NCBI GenBank assembly: GCA_013285505.1
Contig: CP053450.1
Span: forward strand, 2,402,796 to 2,466,795
Direction: 5' to 3'
DNA length: 64,000 nt
DNA from: Planctomycetota bacterium
GTDB lineage: Bacteria; Planctomycetota; Phycisphaerae; Phycisphaerales; UBA1924
The translations under genes were made by a program, and so were the position numbers. This document shows, piece by piece, positions 36,256 through 48,868 of the stretch (the first letter of the stretch is position 1; each line of letters opens with the position of its first letter). The notes beneath the pieces are model-generated. The model was not told the origin of the DNA, did no database searches, and saw nothing but the letters and a program-made list of their open reading frames with translations.

Positions 36256-38367
36256 ATGCCCGGACCCTCCGACCCGGCCCGCGTTGATCTCCTCGTTCGC
36301 TGGACAACCATCCTGATTTGTCTGAGCTTCGTCGGGGTGCTCGCCCGCGTCGCCCAGCTCCAGACCGCGCCGTCTGATCGCCTCGCGGTCCACGCTGGCG
36401 ACCGAGTCGCCAGCCGGCCCGTGGAGGGCTACCGCGGCGAGATCCTCGACCGCAGGGGCCGCCTGCTCTCCACCAGCCGCCTCGGCTTCCGCGCGTTCGT
36501 CGATCCCGAGAGGATCGACCGCGAGCGTGTGGACGATCTCATTGTCCGACTCGCCGCCGCCACCGACACCGACGCGGGCGATTTCGGCATGCGCCTGCTG
36601 CGCACGCTCGCGGCTAACCGGGGACGCAGGGCCGCACTGTCCGGGGCCGCGGACGAGCAGGAAGCGCCCCTCGATCAGCTCCGCAGCATGCTCTTCGGCC
36701 GCGACGACGCCGAAGCGGCCGCCCCGGACGCCAACCCGCGCGAGGTCGCAGACTCCGGTGATCAGGCCGGGCGTGACGAAGCCGAATCACCCACCCCACC
36801 CAAGCTCATCCGCTATCTCCCGGTCGGGCCCGTTCTGACTGACGACCAGGCCGCGAGAGTGCGTGCGATCGAGCTCCCCGGCATCCACCTCGAACGCACC
36901 CCGGTCCGTGAGTATCCCAGTGGCGAACTCGTCGCCTCACTCCTCGGCAAGGTCGGGTTCGAGAACCACGGGCTGATGGGTGCCGAACTCACGCTCGATC
37001 CGACGCTGCAGGCCTCGGACGGCACCGCTCGCTACGTCCGTGACGCCAAGGGCCGGCCCCTCTGGATCGAGCACGGCCAGTGGACCGCCGCCCAGCACGG
37101 AAAGCCCCAGCGTCTGGCGATCGATCTCGAACTCCAGCGCATCGCCCACGAAGAGCTCTGGCGCGGCATGGAGGACGCCGACTCCGCCGGCGGCCGCCTC
37201 GTCATGCTCGTCCCGCAGACCGGCGAGATCCTCGCCATGGTCGATCTCTACCGTGACGTCGGCGAGCTGCCCGAGTTCCCGTGGATCGACGCCAAGCCCG
37301 AGCCCGGCGCACCGACACCGCCCCCGTTCGACCCCGCCGACACGACCCGCTACCGAGCGCTGCCGGCCGACCCGGCCCGCGAGATCCACCCCGCCCTCGG
37401 CCGGAACCGCTGCGTCGAGGACATCTACGAGCCGGGCTCAACCTTCAAGCCCTTCGTCTGGTCGCTCGCGCTCGAGACCGGCGTCACCACGCCCGACGAG
37501 TTGTTCGACACCGAGGGCGGGCGCTGGCGGAACGAGTTCGGCCGCCGCTTCGAGGACGTCACCCGCCGGGACGAAATGACCTGGACCGAGGTGCTCATCA
37601 ACTCCTCCAACATCGGCATGGTCAAGGGCAGCTCGCGCATCCCGCCCGAACAGCTGCGGTCCGGACTGCTCCGATTCGGCTTCGGCGAACGCACCGGCGT
37701 TCCGCTGCCCGGCGAGTCGGCCGGGCGAGTCACCTCGCAGGAGAATTGGACCCACTGGACGCAGGAGTCTGTCGCCAGCGGCTACGAGATCGCGGTGACT
37801 CCGCTGCAACTGGCCCGCGCGTATTGCGCGCTCGCCCGCACCGGACAGCTCGCCGGCACGATGCCGTCGATCAAACTCCTCGCGACCGATCCTCAGCTGG
37901 CCAACGCCGACGCGATGGTCCGGGCGCTGCCCCAGGACCTGGCGTCGCGGACGCGGACCATCCTGCGCCAGGTCGCCGCCAAGGTCGAGGAGAAGATGGC
38001 CAAAGCGGCCGAGCCTGAGGCGGGCTGGCACTACCAGATGTGGGGCAAGTCGGGAACCGCCAACATCGCCCTCGGCGCACCGCCAGAAGGCAAAAAGCGG
38101 CCCCGTGGCATCAAGGGCTACTTCGAGCGGCAGTACAACTCCAGCTTTGTCGCGGGCGCGCCCCTCGACCAGCCGCGACTCATCGTCGTAGTCGTTATCG
38201 ACGACCCCGGGCCGGAGTCGATCGCGGCCCGGCAGCACTACGGCTCGTGGGTCGCGGGCCCGGTCGCGAGGCGCGTCCTCGAGCGTTCGCTCACCTATCT
38301 CGGTGTCGAGCCCGATGCCCCGATCGACACAGAGGTCGAATCGGGCACCGCTACCGCGTCCCGCTGA
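36256..38367 (+). CDS. ftsI: Class B penicillin-binding protein (FtsI/PBP3-type transpeptidase)
   Basis: A 703-residue peptidoglycan transpeptidase. After a short cytoplasmic tail and one membrane helix (about residues 13-31) comes the PBP dimer domain with RGEILDRRGRLLSTS, containing an acidic insert (about 130-180). Catalytic motifs are S395-TFK398, S450-x-N452 and K598-SGT. The usual third motif KTG is KSG, a known variant. Septal (FtsI) rather than side-wall role is inferred from the rsmH - ftsL-like neighbourhood. The ATG follows the FtsL-like stop by one base, so translation is coupled. Confidence 0.9.
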   Translation: MPGPSDPARVDLLVRWTTILICLSFVGVLARVAQLQTAPSDRLAVHAGDRVASRPVEGYRGEILDRRGRLLSTSRLGFRAFVDPERIDRERVDDLIVRLAAATDTDAGDFGMRLLRTLAANRGRRAALSGAADEQEAPLDQLRSMLFGRDDAEAAAPDANPREVADSGDQAGRDEAESPTPPKLIRYLPVGPVLTDDQAARVRAIELPGIHLERTPVREYPSGELVASLLGKVGFENHGLMGAELTLDPTLQASDGTARYVRDAKGRPLWIEHGQWTAAQHGKPQRLAIDLELQRIAHEELWRGMEDADSAGGRLVMLVPQTGEILAMVDLYRDVGELPEFPWIDAKPEPGAPTPPPFDPADTTRYRALPADPAREIHPALGRNRCVEDIYEPGSTFKPFVWSLALETGVTTPDELFDTEGGRWRNEFGRRFEDVTRRDEMTWTEVLINSSNIGMVKGSSRIPPEQLRSGLLRFGFGERTGVPLPGESAGRVTSQENWTHWTQESVASGYEIAVTPLQLARAYCALARTGQLAGTMPSIKLLATDPQLANADAMVRALPQDLASRTRTILRQVAAKVEEKMAKAAEPEAGWHYQMWGKSGTANIALGAPPEGKKRPRGIKGYFERQYNSSFVAGAPLDQPRLIVVVVIDDPGPESIAARQHYGSWVAGPVARRVLERSLTYLGVEPDAPIDTEVESGTATASR

Positions 38368-38399
38368 GCAACAGCCGCGCTCATTCGGCAAAGCCCCGC

Positions 38400-39164
38400 T
38401 CAGTCGAGCGTCGCGAGGACCTCGTCGGGGATATCCGCGTTGGTGTAGACCTTCTGCACGTCGTCGCTGTCTTCTAGCGCGTCGATCAGGTTCATCAGCT
38501 TCCGGGCGTCGTTGGAGTCCAGCGTTATCGTGTTGTCGGGGATCTTGGTGATCTCCGCGTCGATGATCTCCAGCCCCGCCTGCTCGATCGCTTCCTTGAC
38601 AGTCGCAAAGTCCGCCGGGCTGGTTTCCACGGTCCAGAAGCCAGGGTCCTCATCGTCGATCGGCTCGGGCGGCTGCACGTCGTTGGCCCCGCCCTCGAGC
38701 GCGATCTCCATGACCTGTTCCTCATCGACCGATCCGGACACCCGGATCTGTCCCTTGGTTTCGAACATGTAGCCGACGCACCCGGTCGCGCCAAGATTCC
38801 CGCCGTGCTTGGTGAAGGTGCTCCGGACCTCCGGCGCGGTCCGGTTGCGGTTGTCGGTCAGCGCATCGGCGATCACGGCCACACCGTTGGGCCCGTACCC
38901 CTCGTAGCTCACCGACTCGAACGCGTCGCCGCCCGCGCTGCCCGCACCCTTGTCGATCGCCCGCGTGATCGTGTCCTTGGGCATGTTGGCGTACTTCGCC
39001 TCATCGATGGCGTACCGCAGCGCGAGGTTGGTGGCCGGGTCGCCCCCGCCGGCCCGAGCCGCCGCGATGATCGCCCGAGAGCACTTCGACCAGATCTTGC
39101 CCTTCTTCTTGTCCTGGCGGTCCTTGCGGTGCCGGATGTTCGCCCATTTACTGTGCCCTGCCAC
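38400..39164 (-). CDS. yebC: YebC/PmpR-family protein (TACO1-like)
   Basis: A 254-residue protein starting AGHSKWANIRHRKDRQDKKKGK, the invariant YebC opening, with YEGYGPNGVAVIADALTDNRNRTA and RSTFTKHGGNLGATGCVGYMF signatures. YebC proteins act in translation of polyproline-type stalls and in some bacteria as transcriptional regulators. The GTG at 39164 is preceded by GGAAGGAGA, so the longer frame from 39233 is rejected. It is convergent with the transpeptidase gene, with a 32-base gap lacking a clear terminator. Confidence 0.95.
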   Translation of the reverse strand: MAGHSKWANIRHRKDRQDKKKGKIWSKCSRAIIAAARAGGGDPATNLALRYAIDEAKYANMPKDTITRAIDKGAGSAGGDAFESVSYEGYGPNGVAVIADALTDNRNRTAPEVRSTFTKHGGNLGATGCVGYMFETKGQIRVSGSVDEEQVMEIALEGGANDVQPPEPIDDEDPGFWTVETSPADFATVKEAIEQAGLEIIDAEITKIPDNTITLDSNDARKLMNLIDALEDSDDVQKVYTNADIPDEVLATLD

Positions 39165-39276
39165 TGCCTGTCTCCTTCCGGCCCCGCCGCGGCGGGATTC
39201 AACTCGTACTCCCCGCCATCCGACGGGCACCAAGCATAGAACCGCTGACAGTCCGCCCGTCGCGGTCCTGTTCCCG

Positions 39277-42200
39277 TCAAGGGACCTTGTGCAGCGGGGT
39301 CACCACGGGCACCTGCCCCGCCCGAACAGCGTCGATCTTCGCCGCCACCGACCCCGCCTGCTCCGTCAGTCGGTCCCGCGTCGGGGACCCGCCCCCGTCC
39401 CGAAGCCGCGTGAGACGGTCGAACAGCAACTGCTGCGCTCGAATCCACGACGAGAGCGCCCGCTCCCGGTCTCCCGACCGCCAGAGCGCATCACCCAGGT
39501 GATCGTGAATGGTCGGGTTGCTCTCGCCCCCGGGCAGGACGACCGCCGCGCGAAGCAGCGTCACCGCACCCGCCTTGGACGAGCCATCGGGTTGGACGAA
39601 ATCGTCGAACTGCCCAGTTTTGTACCGGAGCCACGCCAGCGAATCGGCGATGCTCGCCTGATCGGGCTTGAGGCGGTACGCCCGTTCGAGCAGCATCTCG
39701 GCCTCGTCAAGCCGTTCGTGACGCTCGACGAGGAAATAGCCCAGATCGTTCGCCGCCCACGCGTGATCGGGGTAGTACTCCAGCGCGAGGCGGAACACGC
39801 CCAACGCCGCCGTCTCCCGCCCCTCGGCCTGCACCGAGTTGGCGAGCAGGTACGCCACACACCCGCGACCCTGTTCGAGCGTCTCCATCGGCACAGGGTC
39901 CGGCATCGCCGCCCCCGCCGTCATGCTCCGCGCCGCATCGACCGTATCGATCGCGTCCATAAACGCGCGCGCAGCCTCGACCAACGCCGCGTCGCTCGCC
40001 TCCGGATCCGACAGAAGCAGCGTCCATCGCACCGAGTGCAGCTGCCAGGAGAGACCGACACCACGCTCCTGCGCCAGATCGAGGCCCGCGAGCAGCTCTT
40101 CACGAGCGCCGGCGTTCAACCGCACATCGCTCTGCGAACTGATCGCCGAGAACAGCGCAAGAATCCGACTCCTCTGCCGCGGCAGCAGCGTCGCCCCGCG
40201 CGGCATGCTGTCCTCTAAGACCTGGGAGATCTCCGTCCAACGCCGGCCCCTCGCCAACGCCTCGGCGTGATCGAGACTCGACTCGATCCCCCGGCCGGCC
40301 GAGGCAAACCTCGTTTCCGCCACACGTTCGGCCTCGTCGGCGCGACCACTCTCCCGCAGCACACGCTCGAGGGCCCGGCTCAGAGATACCGCCGGCCGCG
40401 CCTCCAACGCACCCCGCAAGAGAAGCTCCGCCTCCCGGTCGGAGCCTGCCAGCGCGAGCACACGCCCCCGCAGAGCCCACAGCGCCGCGGACGCCGGCAG
40501 GCGTGAGGTCTGCGCCTCAGACCAGGCCAACGCATCGGCGAGCGAATCCGCACCATCGCTCTGCGCTCGCTGCGTCCAGATCTGTGAGAGCAGGTCGATC
40601 GGTTCCGGACGATCCGGCATTCGCTCGATCAGCTCCCGCAACCTTGCCTCGGCCTCGTCGATCAGGCCCCGTCGAACATCATCCTGCGCATCAAGCCATC
40701 CCAACGCCCACGCCTCCGGCAGGCGGTCGCGCAACAATCGGACCGCCTCCGCCGCACGCCTCACATCCCCGAACCCCTGGTACATCCTGACGAGCCCGTC
40801 ATAGCCACGCTCGTCGAACGGGTCGACGCCGACCGCGCGCAAACAGCTCCTCGGCCGTTGCCGGTTCGCCCCCGGCCAGGGCCAACTCCGCACCGAGCAT
40901 CAACGCGGACACCGACGGAGTCTCTTGGAGCAGCGGGGCGAGCGCCTCACCGGCCTCGTCGAACCGCTGCGCGGCGTACAGGACTCGGGCCCGTTCCAGC
41001 GGGTGCGAGGCCAGCGCCGCCACGACACGGTCCACGCCGTCCCAGTCGCCGGCCATCGCCCCGGCCCGCCCCAGCGCCTCGGCGAGTGACGGGTGCTCCG
41101 CATCGGGCTCGAGCCCCAGGGCAGCGACCTCCGCAGCGTGGCCAAAGCCGACGAGCAGTGCCGCCCGCAGCAACCTGCCGGCCTCGCTGTCCGGCAGGGA
41201 TCCGACGACCCGGCCCGGCTGCGTGTGCCACCGTTCGAGTGCGCTCACTACCGATCGAGCGAGACCCGGCTCTGCCGCGAGCAGCTCTAACGCCAAGTCC
41301 ACACGGTCATCGAGCTCCCGTTCCGCGGCAAAGAGCGCGTCGAGCACGGACGCGTTGTCCAGTCCCGCCAAGCCACGCTCGGTGAGGACGGTTCTCACTT
41401 CGGCATCCGGCACCAACGAGGCTCTGGCCAGCAGCACGCCAGAGACCACCGACTCCGGCGAGTCGTCCGGCAGGGAAACGGCAAGGTCCCGAAGTACTGC
41501 CGCCGTCGCTGCCGCCGCGTCGCTCTCTCCCCGGATCGACCGGAGAATCTGCCGCTGCGAGTCGCTGATGTACCCGCCGCGTCGGGAGGAGTCATCGATC
41601 ACCAGCAACCCGACCGCCGCCGCCTTGCCGTCACGGAGCAGCGCCGCCGCCCGGCGGCCGAACATCGATCGGCTGTCACCCTGATCAAACTCCGCCGCGC
41701 GAGCGTACGCCTGATCGGCGGTCTTCTCGTCCCCGATGCGACTCGCCATGTCGCCGGCCGCCAGCCAGAGCTCCGCGGCCCGCGAAGCCAGCTCAGCAGC
41801 ATCGCCCCCGAATGCCGACCGCCCGAACGACGACGTAACCGCGGGCAGCCCTCCCTGCAACGCCCCGATCGCAGCCCGCAGATATCCAAGCTCCCGGAGC
41901 GACTCTGCCAGACGCACCCTCGCGACCGGCTCCAACATCGGATCGATCGACGCGGTCCGCTGACGGACACACCTCGCAAAGTAGTGGGCCGCGAGATCGT
42001 GCTGCCCGAGCCGTGCCGTCTGAGAGCCCAAGATAAACAGCGAGACCGGGTCGTCGTCCCCGAGGTCGGCCGCACGACGACGACTCAGGATCGACGCCGG
42101 CCCCTGCCCCATCCGCGCCCTGCGCCTCCGCCAGCCGAAGCCAGGGACCGGGTGCTCCCGGGTCGAGCTGCGCCGCCGCGGCAAAGTCCGCCGCCGAACC

Positions 42201-42641
42201 CGCGTTGTCTCCCGCCGTCCGCTTGGCCATGCCCGAGACATACAGCCGCTGCGCGCGCAGCCGCGGTCCGGCCTCCGCCGGCGGCGGGGCGTTTACCACC
42301 CACGCGGGCTTCGGGATACTGAGCTCTTCGAGCGCCGCGTCCAGTGGGAGCTGGGCCGCATCCCAGCCGTCATCACCCGGCCCGATCGCCTCGAGGCCCC
42401 TCCCGGCGTCCGCCCCCGGCATCTCCGGCACGGGCAAAGCATCCCCCGCGGCGGAGTCCGACGCCGCGAGCGAACGAAGCCGGTCGTACGCCTCCGACGC
42501 CGTGCGCCAGTCGTCGACGGGCGCCTGCGTAAACGTCGCGCCGGTCTGCGCGAGCCCGGCCGAGGGTGTCACCCCGAGCCCCACCGCGACGACACCGACG
42601 ATGCACGCCAGAGATCGAATCGTGTCCGGGCCCGTCATCAC
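39277..42641 (-). CDS. Giant secreted TPR protein, frameshifted
   Basis: Three consecutive frames make one protein of about 1120 residues. The N-terminus is a signal peptide (ACIVGVVAVGLGVTPSAGLAQ). Two frame breaks, at a C run 42093-42096 (one base extra) and at a GC repeat 40834-40840, are each flanked by uninterrupted TPR-like helices (AADLGDDDPVSLFILGSQTA, MYQGFGDVRRAAEAVRLLRD). Near the C-terminus DHAWAANDLGYFLVER and KPDQASIADSLAWLRYKTG match periplasmic TPR proteins. GTG 42641 or ATG 42638 overlaps the upstream restored stop, making this the last gene of the translation-factor operon. Role unknown, likely envelope scaffold. Confidence 0.72.
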
Positions 42642-43322
42642 ACGCCTTTCTTGGATCGGCTCCGCGACGCCGGCGCGTCCTTCGAACCGGCGCGGGACCG
42701 ATCGGCGTCGCGCCAGCCCTCGAGCAGCAGCGCGATGTCTTCCGCGTCGGTCGCCCGGATCTGTCGCTCAAGCCAGCGGCTCCGCGTCGTCCGGCGAGGT
42801 CCCACTCTCGAACACACCCTCGCTGGTCAGCATCTTCTGCAGCCGTGAATCGATCGGGACCGCGTGACCGCCAAACCCCAGCAGCGTCACCCGTGCAGCG
42901 ACGAACGACGGCATGCCCTCCAGCGCGTCGAGATAGTCACGAACCTCTCGCTTCGAGATCGACTCGAGTCGGCCCAGCGTCACCAGGTGCTCGCGCCGGA
43001 AGACATCGTTGAGCACCGCCCGCAGCCGCGCCGTCCGCTCGCCGGCAAGCCCGTCCCGCATCCCGGTCAGCTCCGCGACCTCCGAGGGCATCGCCACACG
43101 CAGGTCGTTGAGATCGATGATCGACTCGCCGAGCCGCTGCAGCCCGGCCGCGGCCTGACGCGGCGTCGACTCCCAGAGCAGGAACGAGTACACCAGCATC
43201 GTGCAGGCCGGCTCGTATTCCTCGAATCCCTTCGACGGCACGCGGTCCGCGGGCGTCTGCTCTTTCAGCAGCCGCTTGAGGACCTCGGTCAGCTTGTCCA
43301 CATCTCCCCCGGCAGCGCTCAT
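42638..43322 (-). CDS. Endonuclease III-like helix-hairpin-helix fold protein, C-terminal frameshift
   Basis: The first 184 residues read as a HhH-GPD-like all-helical domain with GMPSFVAARVTLLGFGGHAVPIDSRLQ near 150-176, resembling the Nth/MutY core, but no iron-sulfur cysteines and no clear catalytic Lys. A TGA then appears at 42768. One indel near 42770-42776 would continue LERQIRATDAEDIALLLEGWRD and a Ser/Lys-rich tail, ending at 42638, where the stop overlaps the next start (TGATG). That overlap argues the longer form is real. ATG 43322 overlaps the rbfA stop by four bases. Probably DNA- or RNA-binding; activity unknown. Confidence 0.65.
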
Positions 43323-43756
43323 ACGGGCCTCTCCAGGTCGGCATCGTTCACGTCATCTGCTTCCGGCTGTCCCCCGGCGTCTACGCCGCCCGGGTCCTTC
43401 CCTTCTTTCGCCTCTCGCTCTTCACGCACGCGGTCGAGGGCCGCCAGCACACCGGCCTCCCGCTTGATCGACTCATCGATCTCGAACCGCAGCTGCGGCA
43501 GCTTCTTCAGCGCAACCGACTTCCCGAGCTCCCGCCGCAGATACCCCTCCGCCGCCCGGAGGCCGTGGAAGGTCGCCGACTGCCGCTCGACCGGATAGAT
43601 GGACACCTTCGCCACCGCGGTGTCGAGGTCCTCGGTCACGCTCACCGACGTGATCGTGATCATCCCCCTGATCCGGGGGTCAGACAGCCCCTTGGCGATC
43701 AACGCCTGCAACTGCCGCTGCATCGTCGAGGCAATGCGTTCGGTCCGCCTGCTCAC
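43319..43756 (-). CDS. rbfA: Ribosome-binding factor A
   Basis: A 145-residue KH-fold protein that helps 30S maturation near the 5' end of 16S rRNA. Signatures are RTERIASTMQRQLQALIAKGLSDPRI, ITITSVSVTEDLDTAVAKVSI and LGKSVALKKLPQLRFEIDES. The acidic C-terminal tail is lineage-specific. GTG 43756 overlaps the preceding stop (GTGA). The gene order infB, ylxP, rbfA is the conserved bacterial one. Confidence 0.95.
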   Translation of the reverse strand: MSRRTERIASTMQRQLQALIAKGLSDPRIRGMITITSVSVTEDLDTAVAKVSIYPVERQSATFHGLRAAEGYLRRELGKSVALKKLPQLRFEIDESIKREAGVLAALDRVREEREAKEGKDPGGVDAGGQPEADDVNDADLERPV

Positions 43757-44130
43757 GCCCCCTCCTCTTCCATCATGCCGAGCAACTCCCGGCTCAGGCT
43801 GTCGCGTTCGGTCTCGTCCATCTCCGCGCTCGGGCCGAGCGGAGTGACCTCCGACACCAGACGACTCGTGCCGCCAAGCTCGGCCTCACGCACGCACCGC
43901 ATCTTGGCGAGGATCGAATCGAACGTCCGCCCGACTTTGGCCCCGTCGGTCGAGACGAGCGTGACCCCGAAGATCGCGGCGTTGAGCACCTCCTGCGGCC
44001 CGACCTCGGCGACCGAGACCAAGTGCTCGCGGTGCAGCCGGTCCTTGACCGACTTCACCACGCGACGCTTGTCCTTGAGCGAGGTCGCGCCCGGAACCAA
44101 CAACTCAAACTGGAGGATGCCGACAACCAT
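43753..44130 (-). CDS. ylxP: DUF503 family protein (YlxP)
   Basis: A 125-residue protein: VVGILQFELLVPGATSLKDKRRVVKSVKDRL at the N-terminus is the DUF503 mark, followed by VSVAEVGPQEVLNAAIFGVTLVS and an acidic tail. YlxP-type proteins are small, probably RNA-associated, and almost always sit between infB and rbfA as here. The ATG at 44130 has a short but acceptable leader; longer frames would add 16 unrelated residues. Its stop overlaps the rbfA GTG. Confidence 0.92.
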   Translation of the reverse strand: MVVGILQFELLVPGATSLKDKRRVVKSVKDRLHREHLVSVAEVGPQEVLNAAIFGVTLVSTDGAKVGRTFDSILAKMRCVREAELGGTSRLVSEVTPLGPSAEMDETERDSLSRELLGMMEEEGA

Positions 44131-44204
44131 GGTTCTTCCGTGCAAGAGTGAACGTTCAACCCCCGCCCCTCCGCACAAGCGGCCGGGCGGTCAGACGCCC
44201 ACAC

Positions 44205-47009
<2,805 letters not shown>

Positions 47010-47126
47010 GCTGTGCTCCGACTCTCTGTGTCTGCCGGCGACCACCCTCTTCAGGGATGAACCGACATGTGCTGCTGCTCACCGGCCACCGTGTCCACCA
47101 CGCCGCCCGACGTCATCGATCCCGTC

Positions 47127-48554
47127 TCAGTCCTGACCGCTGCTGTTGCCCAGAATGTCCGCCGCGCGGGCCTCGGCGTCCGCCGCGTCCGCCTCCCCGC
47201 CCTCAGCGTTCTCGTCCTCGGTCTTGGCCTCAGCCGCCGAGGCCGCGCCGGCACCGAGGATCGCGGCGACCGCGACCTCCGGATCCACGTCGCCCTCCGG
47301 GCCCTCGGCCGCCTCGCCAGAAAGCAGCCGACGCGCGGCCTCCTCTTCGGCCCGGCGACGGAGCTCCGCGGCTTCCTTGTCCTTCTGCTGCTGCTCGGCG
47401 GCCACCTTGGCCCGGGCCGAACAGATCTCCACAAGGTGCTCGGCGACCGGCGTCTCGATCTCGAGTTCCGTCACCAGCACCTCGACACCGACCTCCTCGA
47501 CGTCGAACACGCTCACCATGCCCAACGCCGCCAGCCGGTCCACGTGCACCTCGGTCATGCCCTCCACGCTCAGCAGCGTCTCCGACATGATCTCCAAGCC
47601 CTTGTTGAATTCCTCGGGCGTCAGGATGTCCACGTCCCAGCCCGTCAGGCGGGCCGCCAGACGCACGTTCTGCCCGCGCTTGCCGATCGCCAGGCTGAGC
47701 TGATCGTCGCGAACGACAACCGTCGCCCGACCCAGCTCAAAGCACAGGCTGATCTCGGCCACCTCCGCCGGCTTCAGCGCGTTGCCGATCAGGATCTGGC
47801 TCGACTCGTTCCAGCGAACGATGTCGATCTTCTCCCCGTTCAGCTCGTCCACGATGTTCTTGATGCGGCTGCCGCGGACGCCGACGCACGCACCCACCGC
47901 GTCCACCTTCGAGTCGATCGAACTCACGGCGAGCTTCGTGCGATATCCGGCCTCGCGCGCCATCGCCTTGACCTCGATGATCCGCTCGGCGACCTCGGGC
48001 ACCTCGACCTCGAAGAGCCGCTTGATGAAGTCGGGGTGGCTCCGGCTGAGCACGATCTTCACCTGGCTGCCCACGTCGCGGACGTCAAGCAACAGGCACC
48101 GCACGCGGTCGCCCGCCGCAAACTGCTCGCCGGGGATCTGCTCGCTCCGGGGCATGAACGCCTCGGCACGATCAATCGTCACAACCAGCGACCCGCCCTC
48201 GTACCGCTGCGCCGTGCCGGTCACGATCTCGCCGACGCGCTTCGAGAACTCATCAAAGATGCTGTTCCGCTCGTCCTCGCGGAACCGCTGGATCATCACC
48301 TGCTTGAACGTCTGCGCCGCGATACGCCCGAACGCCTCCGGAGGCATCTCCAGCGGTTCGCCGTGCCGGAACAACTGCATCTCGCCGTTGAGCGGATCGA
48401 GCGTGCACGTGAACTCCTCGGTGTCCAGCGTGTTGAAGTACCGACGCGCCGCCGACACCATCGCCTGCTCGAGGTCGGTCACCAGAAGGCTCTTGTCGAT
48501 GTTCCGATCCCGGGCGATCGAGTCCAGAATCCGCATCATCTCAGCAGTGTTCAC
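47127..48554 (-). CDS. nusA: Transcription termination/antitermination protein NusA
   Basis: A 475-residue protein: N-terminal RNA-polymerase-binding domain (residues 1-120), S1 domain (KRVGEIVTGTAQRYEGGSLVV), then KH domains (VGACVGVRGSRIKNIVDELNGEKIDIVRW and AIGKRGQNVRLAARLTGWDVDI). The C-terminal 100 residues are an acidic Ala/Glu-rich tail in place of the acidic repeats of E. coli. The start is GTG 48554. It leads the translation-factor operon; rimP, the usual upstream partner, and ylxR, the usual partner between nusA and infB, are absent. Confidence 0.95.
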   Translation of the reverse strand: MNTAEMMRILDSIARDRNIDKSLLVTDLEQAMVSAARRYFNTLDTEEFTCTLDPLNGEMQLFRHGEPLEMPPEAFGRIAAQTFKQVMIQRFREDERNSIFDEFSKRVGEIVTGTAQRYEGGSLVVTIDRAEAFMPRSEQIPGEQFAAGDRVRCLLLDVRDVGSQVKIVLSRSHPDFIKRLFEVEVPEVAERIIEVKAMAREAGYRTKLAVSSIDSKVDAVGACVGVRGSRIKNIVDELNGEKIDIVRWNESSQILIGNALKPAEVAEISLCFELGRATVVVRDDQLSLAIGKRGQNVRLAARLTGWDVDILTPEEFNKGLEIMSETLLSVEGMTEVHVDRLAALGMVSVFDVEEVGVEVLVTELEIETPVAEHLVEICSARAKVAAEQQQKDKEAAELRRRAEEEAARRLLSGEAAEGPEGDVDPEVAVAAILGAGAASAAEAKTEDENAEGGEADAADAEARAADILGNSSGQD

Positions 48555-48868
48555 CGCGTGTACTCCGTTTCCGTTCTTGTCCGCCCGGCCGTCCGGGCAT
48601 CAAATTGCCGAATTGTCTTGCCGGGCCCTCCCGACACTCACTCCCGCGGCCGTCCCTGCCGCACGCCAAAAATGAAACAGCCACTCGCGTCCGAAGACGC
48701 CGGTGGCCGCCAGCACGCGGGTGAACACCACCCGCCCGGACCGGTCTGGACCTCCCGCTCTTACATGCGGGACTCCCCGGTCCTCTCCGCGGCAACGCCA
48801 CGGAGAGCCAGCGCACGAGCGCACTTCTCGCTCGTCCACTCAGTCACCACGATGGGTCTCAAAGGCCA
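48555..48868. other. Intergenic leader of the nusA operon
   Basis: A 314-base stretch between fliM and nusA, both on the minus strand. It holds a GAACGGAAACGGAG-type ribosome-binding region just upstream of the nusA GTG. A 79-codon minus-strand frame (48839-48600) is present but shows no recognisable protein pattern. No RNA gene or clear terminator was recognised; promoter elements cannot be placed with confidence. Confidence 0.4.

Noticed and set aside
48600..48839. 79-codon minus-strand frame between fliM and nusA considered as ylxR or rimP
   Set aside because: It lacks the YlxR GCVxTR motif and any RimP-like pattern, and is on the wrong side of nusA for ylxR.
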